In this document: positions 18,237 through 27,707 of the stretch, one piece after another | How positions within the stretch are numbered: the stretch's first letter is position 1 | Layout of the letters: every line of letters starts with the position of its first letter | Assembly (NCBI RefSeq): GCF_009765825.1 | Contig: NZ_LMUR01000015.1 | Span: 261,635 to 325,634, forward strand | Length of the DNA stretch: 64,000 bases | Direction of reading: 5' to 3' | Source of the DNA: Granulicella sp. L60 | Lineage (GTDB): Bacteria; Acidobacteriota; Terriglobia; Terriglobales; Acidobacteriaceae | Translations under genes and position numbers: made by a program | The notes under the pieces: model-generated | Databases searched by the model: none | What the model saw: only the letters and a program-made list of their open reading frames with translations | What the model was told of the DNA's origin: nothing

Positions 18237-19370
18237 TGCGGCGCATACTCTGTGTCGAGTCGAAACCTTTCAATTGAAACGGAAGTGAAGTTTTGTCTGC
18301 ACGCATTTGGGAGGATTTGGCTCACATGTTCTACCACTGAGATATCCGTTCAGCGTTCAGGCAATTAATACCACAGAGGCGGTTTCAATGTAATCTACGA
18401 GTCTGGCTCCCGCCCTTCATTTTGGTGCTTAAAAAAATCTTATCCTGCGGTAGTAGTCATGGCTTTCATTCACAGTCTCTCCTGCGTTGTTGATGTGAAG
18501 ATTTTTGGTGACGATTATGCAGGTCGTTGCATAAGTTCGACCCATCTGCTGAATCACCTCCGCCAATTCCTAGGATGGCCCGAATGGCGTTAGGATTTGG
18601 AACTGCTTACTTAGACCTTGAAAACTCGTCGGATGCTTCTTTTTATCTCGTCCACTGCAAATAGGCCTCACAATTTTCTACGTCATGGTGACCAACGTCT
18701 TGGTAAGATCTTGAGTTGAACAACTCCTTGCACACTTGTTATGCCACGATTCACCGGGTTATTCGGGCGAAGAAGCCGATTGATCTCGTCGATTTGACGG
18801 CAGAATACCGAGGCCTTCGCCTCCTCAGAAGTTTTGTCCCTGTCATTTTACGGGCAGTGACTGCCGTCAAGTTGTTGAAAATAGGTTTCGCGAATCCAAT
18901 CAGGTAGTTTTAGATCGGTCATTACGGCCAAGAGCTTCCCTGATCTGAACCTTGAGGAAACTTCCCATTTCTCGTGGAAACCGTCCCCAGCTGATAAGCA
19001 AGAATATCGATTAATGAAAAGAATCGACATTCTGCCCCCCTAAAAAGCTTGATCTTACCCCATGGTTGGTGAAGCCTATGAATACGGTCGTTGGGGACCG
19101 AACATAGACATGTAATATCTTGCCATATTGCGAATGTGCAAGTTCAGCTGGCATTCCAATTGCTTAGGTTATTGAGTCAGAACAAGAGCGCCCTGATCAG
19201 AATTGACAGCTCGGCCCCGATCTCGATGCACGCTAACTGTTCCGCTTTATTCGACTTTATATATGGTATTTGGTGCAAATTTAGCCTGAACTTAGGTTTT
19301 CACAGTGACCACTGTAGGTTACCATCGCGAAGCGTTGCCTAGTATTGGTTGACGCGATTTGGGAGGGGCA
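18237..19370. other. Long non-coding stretch before the NusG-like gene
   Basis: About 1.1 kb has no ORF with credible composition, ribosome site or family features. Short open frames at 18716-18907 and 19091-19342 look random. It ends in a palindrome (19302-19315) and may contain a long untranslated leader for the antiterminator-headed operon. It could also be decayed sequence. Confidence 0.5.
19302..19315. promoter_or_regulatory. Perfect palindrome ACAGTG-AC-CACTGT
   Basis: Six-base arms with a two-base spacer lie 55 bp upstream of the NusG-like start. The size is right for a dimeric repressor or activator site. The binding protein is unknown. Confidence 0.4.
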
Positions 19371-19982
19371 ATGAGCTGTCTAGCGGAGTCGTTGTCGAAC
19401 TACGCCTCAATCTTAAATCCAGCCGCGAGTGATCGCCCTCATTGGTATGCCGTATATACCTACCCGCGCCATGAAAAAGTTGTGACACAACAGCTCGAAT
19501 CAAAGTCTGTTGAAGCTTTTCTTCCCACTTTTGTCACTGAAAGCCGCTGGAAAGACCGGCGGGTACGAATTCAAACCCCAGTCTTCCCGGGATACGTATT
19601 TGCACGAATCGACCTGAGAGAGCGAAGCAAAGTATTTACCATCCCAGGGGTGATCAGGATGCTGTCATTCAACGGCACACCCGCCCCAATCGAAGACTCC
19701 GAGATCGAGGCAGTCAGGCTCTGCGTGGAGCGAGGCATTACTTTAGAGTCATGTCTATCTCTCGAAGTTGGAGATCGTGTCAGGGTTCGATCAGGCGTGC
19801 TACAGGGCTTAGAGGGCTTGGTTTCGCGGTGTAAGAACGATCGCAGACTGATAGTTCCTATCTCGCTGATTAATCAATCTGTAGCAATCGAGATCGACGT
19901 TCGATTGTTGGAGCCGCTTAGTGCTCAGCATGATATCCAACGTAGACATTTAACCCAATTGGGGACACAGGGTCGACAGTGA
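19371..19982 (+). CDS. NusG-family antiterminator (UpxY/RfaH-like) of the polysaccharide operon
   Basis: This 203-residue NusG paralogue probably lets RNA polymerase read through the long downstream operon. The NGN domain opens with HWYAVYTYPRHEKVVTQQLE and continues FLPTFVTESRWKDRRVRIQTPVFPGYVFARID and VFTIPGVIRMLSFNGTPAPI. A KOW-type segment follows (LEVGDRVRVRSGVLQGLEGLVSR). The ATG at 19371 has GGAGGGG directly upstream, so the longer TTG-initiated frame is not used. It heads the second part of the locus, which holds the initiating transferase, flippase and glycosyltransferases, as UpxY-type factors do in capsule operons. Antitermination is inferred from family and position. Confidence 0.87.
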   Translation: MSCLAESLSNYASILNPAASDRPHWYAVYTYPRHEKVVTQQLESKSVEAFLPTFVTESRWKDRRVRIQTPVFPGYVFARIDLRERSKVFTIPGVIRMLSFNGTPAPIEDSEIEAVRLCVERGITLESCLSLEVGDRVRVRSGVLQGLEGLVSRCKNDRRLIVPISLINQSVAIEIDVRLLEPLSAQHDIQRRHLTQLGTQGRQ

Positions 19983-20135
19983 GTCCAACACGAATCGGAT
20001 GGATCGGTTCGATGAGGTGTGAGCTTGCTTCTAAGAAACTTAGCATCTATTACGTATCCTGCACAAGAACACTGGTCACCATCAACGCAGCTTCAAATTA
20101 TCGCCTGATATCCCAATATTCTAAGGATCATTTGG

Positions 20136-21281
20136 ATGGCTACTCAAAAATCAACGTTGTTGCCGTGGATAAAGAAAGCTTATTCCAAAGATGATTTTGC
20201 GGCATCTTTTGAGGATCAGCTTCAGGCAGTCGTGCTTCAAGAGGTTGTTTTTGTACAGATGCTTCGGCTCGAGCGTCGTAGGAGCGAACGTTCCGGAAAG
20301 CGGTTTGTGCTTGTTCTTATAAGTGGTGAAGATTTTCATTTCGGGTCGGACGAGACGTTGCTCAATAATATTGTCGCTGCGATCTCTTCTAGTACCAGGG
20401 AGACCGATGTGCTCGGGTGGTATAAACGAGGCCTGACGTTAGGCCTCCTCATGACGGAGATTTGCCAAACTGACATCGTAACCATCGACACTATCATTCA
20501 AAAAATCTCAGTTGCGGTGAAGCGGGCCATAAGTCTCGAGAAATACCGTCGACTAAAGTTAGTCTTCCGCGTATTCCCGCAGGAAGGGGAAAAACGATCT
20601 TCAAATGACGAAGGGAACGTTATTCTCTACCCGGACCTCTCGGGCCGGCACGATCCGAAATGTCATAGTCTAGTTCTAAAAAGAACTTTGGATATCTTTG
20701 GAAGTCTCGTCTTTCTCATCGTATTTCTTCCGGCATTCGCCCTCATTGCACTGCTTGTGAAATTAACGTCAGAAGGACCAATTCTTTTTTGTCAAAGACG
20801 AGTGGGCCAATATGGAAATGAATTTAATTTTTATAAATTCCGTACTATGTATGTCAACAATGACTCGGGAATACATCGGGAGTACGTTACAAAGCTAATT
20901 GCAGGCGGCGGAGACCTCGGTAAGGGGATCTATAAATTGATTCACGATCCCAGGGTAACTACGCTTGGCCAATTGCTGCGCAAGACCAGCCTCGATGAAC
21001 TACCCCAGTTCGTGAATGTACTTATGAATGACATGTCTCTTGTAGGGCCACGACCACCACTTCCGTATGAGTACGAAAGGTATCAAACCTGGCATAAACG
21101 TCGCGTATTAGAGCTAAAGCCAGGGTTAACTGGCTTGTGGCAGGTTGAAGGGAGGTCACGTACGACCTTCGATGAAATGGTACGCATGGATCTAAAGTAC
21201 GCAAAAATAAGATGTTTGTGGGTCGATCTAAAAATCTTGATGCAGACACCCGCGGCGATGTTCGGCCGTGGCGCCTATTAG
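20136..21281 (+). CDS. Undecaprenyl-phosphate sugar phosphotransferase with N-terminal GGDEF-like domain
   Basis: This is the initiating phosphoglycosyl transferase of the bacterial sugar transferase family. The C-terminal 200 residues hold a membrane hairpin (FGSLVFLIVFLPAFALIALLVKL) and the catalytic domain: GPILFCQRRVGQYG, FNFYKFRTMYVN, LLRKTSLDELPQFVNVL, MSLVGPRPPLPYE and LKPGLTGLWQVEGRS. In place of the usual four-helix membrane domain, the first 160 residues look like a cytoplasmic, degenerate GGDEF/adenylate-cyclase-type fold (LRLERRRSERSGKRFVLVLI, TDVLGWYKRGLTLGLLM). There is no GGDEF signature, so it is probably not an active cyclase. It should transfer a sugar-1-phosphate to the lipid carrier and begin the repeat unit. 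Confidence 0.88.
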   Translation: MATQKSTLLPWIKKAYSKDDFAASFEDQLQAVVLQEVVFVQMLRLERRRSERSGKRFVLVLISGEDFHFGSDETLLNNIVAAISSSTRETDVLGWYKRGLTLGLLMTEICQTDIVTIDTIIQKISVAVKRAISLEKYRRLKLVFRVFPQEGEKRSSNDEGNVILYPDLSGRHDPKCHSLVLKRTLDIFGSLVFLIVFLPAFALIALLVKLTSEGPILFCQRRVGQYGNEFNFYKFRTMYVNNDSGIHREYVTKLIAGGGDLGKGIYKLIHDPRVTTLGQLLRKTSLDELPQFVNVLMNDMSLVGPRPPLPYEYERYQTWHKRRVLELKPGLTGLWQVEGRSRTTFDEMVRMDLKYAKIRCLWVDLKILMQTPAAMFGRGAY

Positions 21282-21378
21282 CTGCTTTGGTCTCCTTCAC
21301 ATGGCACTGATCGCAACGCAGCCATGAACCTGAGCAGTTGGCAAATAACAGCCAAATATCTTCTCGCGGCGATCTAAC

Positions 21379-22965
21379 ATGTCATCAGTATCTTACGACA
21401 AAGGGGACTTGATAACTCCAGCACCGACGCCGCTCCAAGCGGCAGGGAAAGTGCCTGTCGCAAGGGGAAGTTATAACCAGATACTGAAATCTTCTGCCGT
21501 AATTGGCGGTTCTTCGATTTTGAATATAGGATTCGGGATCATTCGTAGTAAGGCTATGGCAGTGCTCCTTGGTCCTGCTGGATTTGGCCTATTCGGACTC
21601 TATGGATTGATCGCCGATCTTACCCAGAGCATTGCGGGAATGGGTATCAACAGTAGTGGCGTACGTCAAATTGCCGAAGCTTCTGGCATGGACGACATGG
21701 AGAAGATTGCAAGAACCAGTGCTGTCCTGCGTCGCGCGTCCGTTGCACTCGGGGTAATGGGAGCTCTACTGCTTATTGTATTTTCCAAGCAGGTATCTCG
21801 GTTAACCTTCGGCGGCGTTCAGCATGCTCCCGCAGTTTGCCTTCTGGCAGTTGTGGTATTTCTAAAGTTAATATCTGCCGGTCAAGGGGCACTGGTCCAG
21901 GGAATGAGAAGAATTGGCGACCTTGCTAAGATGAGCTTTTTAGGGGCAATTTTTGGCACATGCATCAGTATTCCCATAGTCTATTTCTTCCGCGCCAATG
22001 GTGTGGTTCCATCTCTGGTGTGCGTGGCAACAACGTCGATTGCGACTTCATGGTGGTTCAGCCGAAAGCTCCATGCGGATAGTCCGCCCATGACCCTCAC
22101 CCAGATCGGAGAAGAAGCGGCGGCGTTGTTGAAGCTCGGCTTTGCTTTTATGGCAAGCGGTCTCATGACGATGGGAGTCGCGTATCTCGTTCGTATTACA
22201 GTGCTTCACAAGGTAGGCCTTGAGGCGACGGGCCTGTATCAGTCAGCCTGGACTATTGGCGGCTTATATGTTGGTTTTATTTTGCAGGCCATGGGAGCGG
22301 ATTTCTATCCACGTCTCACTGTCAATGCTAAAAACAACTCCGAATGCAATCGGTTAGTCAACGAGCAAACCTTGGTAGGTCTGCTGTTGGCAGTGCCGGG
22401 GATTATTGGAACTCTCACCTTTGCACCACTTGTGATTGCGCTCTTCTATTCCGCAAAATTCGGCGCTGCCGTCGGCGTCCTACGTTGGATCTGCCTCGGC
22501 GTCACGCTTCAAATAATTACTTGGCCCATGGGGTTCATCATCGTCGCGAAAGGAAAGCAAAAGACATTTTTCTTTTGTGAGCTGGCCTGGACTATCGTGG
22601 CAATGAGCTTAGCTTGGATTTGCATTACTTTTATGGGTGTGAACGGGGCCGGCATAGCATTCTTTGGATCTTACGTGTTTCATTTGGTGTTGATCTATCC
22701 GGTAGTCCGCCGTCTCAGCGGCTTTTACTGGTCGGCCGCGAACATGCGAACAGGATTATTCTTTTTTTCTTCAATTACCTTGGTATTTTGTGCTCACTAC
22801 ATATTGCCGTTTTTATGGTCTATTGTTTTTGGCACACTGGCGATATCTCTGACGGCAGCTTACTCAGTCCGAACTCTTCTTACTATAGTTTCCATCGACG
22901 ACCTGCCGCCTCGCATTCACAAATCACTTGCGCAACTAAAGTTAGTTCTATTAAATCTACGATAG
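21379..22965 (+). CDS. Wzx-type polysaccharide flippase
   Basis: This integral membrane protein has 528 residues and about 12-14 hydrophobic segments. It belongs to the MOP/PST flippase superfamily, which moves lipid-linked repeat units across the inner membrane. The opening SSAVIGGSSILNIGFGIIRSKAMAVLLGPAGFGLFGLY is the usual first-helix pattern of Wzx proteins. Later stretches such as LKLGFAFMASGLMTMGVAYLVRI and LYQSAWTIGGLYVGFILQAMGADFYPRLT match WzxE/O-antigen translocases. It follows the initiating transferase by about 100 bp and fits a Wzy-dependent assembly route with the ligase/polymerase further on. Confidence 0.9.
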   Translation: MSSVSYDKGDLITPAPTPLQAAGKVPVARGSYNQILKSSAVIGGSSILNIGFGIIRSKAMAVLLGPAGFGLFGLYGLIADLTQSIAGMGINSSGVRQIAEASGMDDMEKIARTSAVLRRASVALGVMGALLLIVFSKQVSRLTFGGVQHAPAVCLLAVVVFLKLISAGQGALVQGMRRIGDLAKMSFLGAIFGTCISIPIVYFFRANGVVPSLVCVATTSIATSWWFSRKLHADSPPMTLTQIGEEAAALLKLGFAFMASGLMTMGVAYLVRITVLHKVGLEATGLYQSAWTIGGLYVGFILQAMGADFYPRLTVNAKNNSECNRLVNEQTLVGLLLAVPGIIGTLTFAPLVIALFYSAKFGAAVGVLRWICLGVTLQIITWPMGFIIVAKGKQKTFFFCELAWTIVAMSLAWICITFMGVNGAGIAFFGSYVFHLVLIYPVVRRLSGFYWSAANMRTGLFFFSSITLVFCAHYILPFLWSIVFGTLAISLTAAYSVRTLLTIVSIDDLPPRIHKSLAQLKLVLLNLR

Positions 22966-23088
22966 TAAGTTAAAAACTATCATTGATTGTGAAGAAAACT
23001 CTAAGATTCATTGGTGCAAGTGAGAGATATAGGTAGCTCCAGTCACTAATTTAGTGCGTTTCCCAAATCCAGGAATTTTGCAAACCTG

Positions 23089-25362
23089 ATGACCGAGATA
23101 TGTAAACCTAAACTCGTATTCTTTCGGTGGACAAACACCGATACGGCAGGCTATATCCAGCTACATTTAGATCAGCATGTTAAGTGTTTGGCGCAATTTT
23201 TTGATGTCACTGTGATTAGCGGACAGTGCGATTACAGCGAGATTTGTGACAGGTATCATCCCGATCTAACACTCTTTGAGTCGGGAGTATACGTAAGCGG
23301 AATCGCTAGAACCATCAGAAACATATTCACCAACTCGAAGATTCCGAAACTCGGCTTCTGCCATGCCGATGCAATGTGTGGCAGCCGTCGAGCGTTCATA
23401 GCTGATATGGCGCAGTGGGGCGTGGACACATTTTTCACCCTCTCGGTTTCAATGGCGGAGTACACTCCAGAGATTGCCGACCAACTATATGTGTGGCCAA
23501 ATGCTGTTGACACTGAACTGTATCGCGACTACGGTGAACGAAAAGTTATCCCCGTATTATTCACCGGAAGTCAGGCTCCGCAGTATCCCTGGCGTAATCG
23601 CATCTGTAAATGTGTCGCTCAGTATTATCCTTCGCTGACGTGTCCGCACTTTGGTTGGGGTACCAAAGCGACGACGTCACGTATGTTGTTCGGCGAGCAA
23701 TATGCAAGGCTGCTAAATGCATCGTGGTGCGCACCAACCTGCGGAACTGTAACAAACGATATAGTCCGCAAACATTTCGAAATTCCAGCATCAAGAAGTT
23801 GCTTGATAACTGAGGATACTGCAGCAGTAACATCGGCTGGATTTGTAAATGGAAAGAACTGCATCTATGCCGACGTCAGTAATGTCATCGAGGCCTTGGA
23901 CTACCTGTTCCGTCATAAAGATGAGATGGAGCTAATAATCGCCGCAGGGTTCGATCTGGTTCAAGCTCGACACACAATTAAGCAACGCGATCAAATATTG
24001 CAGTGGCTGACTTTGAAAAGTTGCTTGCATCCGTACCAACACATAATTCAACGTGGACCGTTTGGCCCCCTGTCGATTGCAGACAGCAGGGCCGGGACAG
24101 CATCGTCCCATGTAGTCAGCAATGGAATAGATAGAGTTTTGCTGCAAAAAGGAGATTACGAACTCGGATCTGCCAACTATGGATCGGCGGAGCATTTCTA
24201 TATGCAAGCATTAGCTTATCTTCCGCTACTTCCAGAGGCAAAGCTACGAGTTGCCATATGTAGCCTATATATGGGGAAACCTGGCGCAGCATTGAAATGG
24301 ATCGATGAACTGCTCAAAAGCAGCGAGAGGCTTTGCTCAATCGAGCCTGATCCATGGGAGTGGATATATCATCTCATCACACTTCTTTGCCTAGGCCGGT
24401 TTAACGAGGCAGCGAAGAGTTCACTACAATACCCGAGACTTCGTCATCCCGAAGTGGATCGCATACGTACTTTGATTGCAGGCGTACTTCAACGGACCGT
24501 CTGTGATATGAGCGACTCGACTTTAGGCCGTCGTTTCAGCGTTCATCAACTTCCGGAATTTATGGTTCGAGATTGGTCAGGCTCCATCTGTTCAATGCTG
24601 AGGGCCTGTGGACGGGTAGATCTCGTAGATAGAGTCGCTAAGTGCTTGACATCAGCTCCTGAAGAGTGGCAAGCAGGTAAAAGGACCGCCAGACAGGCAT
24701 CATGTCTTGTACCGTCGAGAGCACTATTGGGTGTTTTACAGACTAACAAACTATACTTAGCGTTAGCCATTACAAATAGAAGCAATCGGACGATTAATAA
24801 AGTATCGAGTCGACTCCGCAAGCATGCTAGAGTGTTGATCCATAAGTTCGAGAATAGATATGGCTATGTGCTGCCATATCGCATATCAGCCATAAGAAAT
24901 GATGAACTCTACAAGTGTATCGAGGATGTCTCACGCGAGGGGAATGTCAATAACATTCTGGTGCTCGGAGCAGTTGCTGGGGAAGGTGCTACTGAGGCGT
25001 GCCTATTCGGAGCCCAACAAAACCCAACTCGTCCTGATGTCATTTGTATTAATCATTTGCAAAATGAGCTTACTAAACTAAAAAATAGCGCAAGAAATGC
25101 ATCTTTTATTAATTATTATCAAAGAATAGACGAAGCCACCTGTAATAGTTCGTTCGGAATGGTTGTCCTTACTGGTAAGGATCATCATAGTATGTGGACG
25201 CCCGATGATGAAGCATTCGATGCAAGGATAATCGTAGTCAATGATATGAACCATAACAACAGGTATCAGCTTGTTAGGAAACTCAGCGAAGATAGAAATT
25301 ATTCGGTGCTAGCCTATAACCCTAGTCACCGCAATGGCTATGCAGTGTTTAGAAGAATGTAG
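23089..25362 (+). CDS. Three-part protein: CgeB-like glycosyltransferase, TPR linker and Rossmann-like C-terminus
   Basis: The protein has 757 residues. Residues 1-320 resemble CgeB/DUF3880-type GT-B glycosyltransferases (PKLGFCHADAMCG, VWPNAVDTELYRDYGERK, PVLFTGSQAPQYPWR, EIPASRSCLITEDTAA, GKNCIYADVSNVIEAL). Residues about 350-440 read as TPR-like helices (GSANYGSAEHFYMQALAYLPLLPEAK). The last 170 residues have a Rossmann-like pattern (NNILVLGAVAGEGATEACLFG, FGMVVLTGK, ARIIVVNDM, NPSHRNGYAVFRR) similar to class I methyltransferase-like modules, but no clear SAM signature is seen. The fusion is unusual. It is probably a sugar transferase for the repeat unit, while the roles of the other two parts are unknown. 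Confidence 0.72.
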   Translation: MTEICKPKLVFFRWTNTDTAGYIQLHLDQHVKCLAQFFDVTVISGQCDYSEICDRYHPDLTLFESGVYVSGIARTIRNIFTNSKIPKLGFCHADAMCGSRRAFIADMAQWGVDTFFTLSVSMAEYTPEIADQLYVWPNAVDTELYRDYGERKVIPVLFTGSQAPQYPWRNRICKCVAQYYPSLTCPHFGWGTKATTSRMLFGEQYARLLNASWCAPTCGTVTNDIVRKHFEIPASRSCLITEDTAAVTSAGFVNGKNCIYADVSNVIEALDYLFRHKDEMELIIAAGFDLVQARHTIKQRDQILQWLTLKSCLHPYQHIIQRGPFGPLSIADSRAGTASSHVVSNGIDRVLLQKGDYELGSANYGSAEHFYMQALAYLPLLPEAKLRVAICSLYMGKPGAALKWIDELLKSSERLCSIEPDPWEWIYHLITLLCLGRFNEAAKSSLQYPRLRHPEVDRIRTLIAGVLQRTVCDMSDSTLGRRFSVHQLPEFMVRDWSGSICSMLRACGRVDLVDRVAKCLTSAPEEWQAGKRTARQASCLVPSRALLGVLQTNKLYLALAITNRSNRTINKVSSRLRKHARVLIHKFENRYGYVLPYRISAIRNDELYKCIEDVSREGNVNNILVLGAVAGEGATEACLFGAQQNPTRPDVICINHLQNELTKLKNSARNASFINYYQRIDEATCNSSFGMVVLTGKDHHSMWTPDDEAFDARIIVVNDMNHNNRYQLVRKLSEDRNYSVLAYNPSHRNGYAVFRRM

Positions 25363-25467
25363 CAGCCGAGTTACATAGAATAACCGCTTTATCGCTGGCA
25401 GTTGATCAGACGATCGAATAGCCGGACAGTATGAAAAATGTAGTTTCCGAAAGGTGTTTCACCGACA

Positions 25468-26487
25468 ATGACAAGAATTGAGTTACCTCCGGTATCGATT
25501 ATTATTCCGACCTTTAACCGTGTGGCAAAGGTTGTTCATGCTATTGATAGTGTTCTCGGACAAAATTACCCTAAGGAGTGCCGAGAGGTAATTGTCATTG
25601 ACGATGGTTCTTCAGATGGAACTGCGGGAGTCCTAAGTGCACGGTATGGCTCCCGAATCCGCCTTCTTCAACAAACGAATTCGGGACCGGCGGCAGCAAG
25701 AAACAAAGGCATTAACGCCTCTCAGCACGAAATAGTAGCTTTCCTAGACAGCGATGACCGTTGGTTGCCAACGAAGCTCGAGCGGCAGATTCCATCGCTG
25801 AGTATACCCGGCGTTGTGCTCTCATATTCGAACTGGGCTCAACGGGGTATCGTTGCACCAGCAAGTCGTTTTGAGGAGATCAATTTGCGACTTGATTCCG
25901 CCATAAGTGTTCTGGACGACCCTCTCGCTACGCTATTGCGCCCCGGGGGGGGCGGCATATGGACTTCCACCTGCATCGGACGCAAAGGCGCTTTGCGCCG
26001 TTGTGGACAGTTTGATGAGCGAATGAGGATTTGCGAAGATATACGTCTTTGGTTTCGTTTGGCAGGGGAAGGAAAATTTACCATAGTCCGAGAGCCTCTG
26101 GTGGAGCGTGGAGAGCCAGGCGACGACAATCTGGTTCGGCCAGCGGATCCCGTTTATGCGCGCGAATCTGCACGACTGCGTCTCGAGCTCTTTTGGGAGG
26201 TGTATGCGCGCTCAACGGATGCTCGATCAGACGTTTTGGCGCGAATCCGACATTTTATTGTCAAGAGCTTATATGAACAAAGCCTCTGTTATACGCGAAG
26301 CCGCGATTACTCCAACGCAAGACGTAAAGCAATAGAAGCCCTTGCATTTACTCCCTCTGGCTTGGATCTCGCCAAAGTACTCATCAGCGCTTGTGCTCCA
26401 TCGCTCGCAGGATATTTTCAACGCCGGCGTCGTCTTGAGCATCGTACGCCGCACTCTCAACAGTTACCCCATCAAATAGCTTCGTAA
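25468..26487 (+). CDS. GT2-family glycosyltransferase
   Basis: This is a GT-A fold inverting glycosyltransferase of 339 residues. The N-terminus has VSIIIPTFNR, then EVIVIDDGSSDGT, a GPAAARNKGI helix, and the metal-binding FLDSDDRW. FDERMRICEDIRLWFRLAGEG supplies the second acidic motif. The C-terminal 90 residues are helical and basic, which fits peripheral membrane association. It should add one sugar to the lipid-linked repeat unit. The donor and linkage cannot be read from sequence. Confidence 0.9.
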   Translation: MTRIELPPVSIIIPTFNRVAKVVHAIDSVLGQNYPKECREVIVIDDGSSDGTAGVLSARYGSRIRLLQQTNSGPAAARNKGINASQHEIVAFLDSDDRWLPTKLERQIPSLSIPGVVLSYSNWAQRGIVAPASRFEEINLRLDSAISVLDDPLATLLRPGGGGIWTSTCIGRKGALRRCGQFDERMRICEDIRLWFRLAGEGKFTIVREPLVERGEPGDDNLVRPADPVYARESARLRLELFWEVYARSTDARSDVLARIRHFIVKSLYEQSLCYTRSRDYSNARRKAIEALAFTPSGLDLAKVLISACAPSLAGYFQRRRRLEHRTPHSQQLPHQIAS

Positions 26488-26606
26488 AAATTAGATCCAA
26501 ATACACCATCTTATCGGGTTACGGGTGATGGGTATTTATAAGGCGTTACGCAGAAAGAAACTTGGCGATCGTGTGTCGATACCCTCAAACAAGGAAAGCG
26601 ATTACG

Positions 26607-27707
26607 ATGTTTGCAAAAGAACTTCTCAAGAAGTTATTGCCTTCCGAGTGGAGACAGCAAGCACGCGAATGGTTCGCTGCAATGAACATTGTTCATGTCT
26701 ACGGTCCGAGAAGTATTCAATGCTCAAATGAAGAAGCGGTGGTGACATGTGTAGTGAAGAATGGCGCATTTTATATTGAATCCTTCATTAAACACTATTC
26801 GGAGATGGGGTTTCGTCATATATTCTTCTTAGACAATGGGTCGAGCGACCAGACACTTTCAATCGCCAGAAGCTATGGCAATGTCAGCATATGCCAGTCC
26901 ACCCTGCCGATTAGCTCACATCAGCGATTATTTAAAAAATATTTAGCTGAGCGATTGGTTAGGACCGGATGGTGCCTAGATGCGGATATTGATGAGTTCT
27001 TTGATTATCCACTTTCCAACATTGTCGGTTTACAAGCATTTCTTGCTTACTTGAATCTATATGACTACACAGCGGCAACGACACAACTTCTAGACATGTT
27101 TTCAGATAGGCCTATTTCTCATCTCACCAACGAGCAGAATGAGGATGTTAAAAGCGCCTATCAATATTATGATCTTTCGGACATAGCAAAGACCGACTAC
27201 TGCACTTCGCCCGTAGTGACCAAGTATGGTTATGCCAATAAACTTGCTGACAGACAGACTCCTCTGTATTGGGGTGGGATCAGAAAAACGTTATATGGAA
27301 ATGATTGCTTGCTGACAAAACACTCATTGTTTTTGCTTGGAGGAGAGATCAAGCTATTTCCACACGTTCATTTTGTTAACAATGCGAGTGTGGCAGACAT
27401 ATCTGGGGTTATGCTGCACTATAAATTGACAAGTAATGCCATGGCGATTGCGCTGCAGAACCGTAATAATTTCACGGAAAATTATAGGACATATGACGCA
27501 TTCATCGATGTTCTGGAGAGAGAGTCAACCCGTGAAATCAGGAGAGACACAGCACAAAAATTTGTCAGCGCCACGAATTTGGCCAAATGTAAGTTTTTGT
27601 TAATGTCGGCCGCCTATGAAGAGTATGCAATGGCCATGAAAATGTCTAAGCAAAGCGAATGTATATCAACCTACGGGAGGAGCGAATGGCCCGCATCCAG
27701 AACCTAA
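26607..27707 (+). CDS. Glycosyltransferase family 2 protein (PF13704-type)
   Basis: The protein has 366 residues. It shows the pattern of the Glyco_tranf_2_4 group: VVTCVVKNGAFYIESFIKHYSEMGFRHIFFLDNGSSDQT and, further on, WCLDADIDEFFDYP, where DADIDEF is the metal-binding motif. The ATG at 26607 is chosen because AAGGAAAG lies eight bases upstream. Earlier in-frame TTG codons add a tail without family features. The next gene begins inside its last 22 bases, so the pair is translationally coupled. It is a probable repeat-unit transferase or sugar-decorating enzyme. Confidence 0.82.
   Translation: MFAKELLKKLLPSEWRQQAREWFAAMNIVHVYGPRSIQCSNEEAVVTCVVKNGAFYIESFIKHYSEMGFRHIFFLDNGSSDQTLSIARSYGNVSICQSTLPISSHQRLFKKYLAERLVRTGWCLDADIDEFFDYPLSNIVGLQAFLAYLNLYDYTAATTQLLDMFSDRPISHLTNEQNEDVKSAYQYYDLSDIAKTDYCTSPVVTKYGYANKLADRQTPLYWGGIRKTLYGNDCLLTKHSLFLLGGEIKLFPHVHFVNNASVADISGVMLHYKLTSNAMAIALQNRNNFTENYRTYDAFIDVLERESTREIRRDTAQKFVSATNLAKCKFLLMSAAYEEYAMAMKMSKQSECISTYGRSEWPASRT

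Noticed and set aside
18507..18522. Sigma-54-like TGGTGACGATTATGCA
   Set aside because: GG and GC spacing fits but the elements are poor, and the nearest gene is more than 800 bp away.
19271..19286. Sigma-54-like TGGTGCAAATTTAGCC before the NusG-like gene
   Set aside because: Spacing is right, but TAGC in place of TTGC and a weak -24 element make it unconvincing.
19979..20194. Short frame overlapping the NusG-like stop
   Set aside because: It runs into the sugar transferase start in another frame and has no protein-like features.
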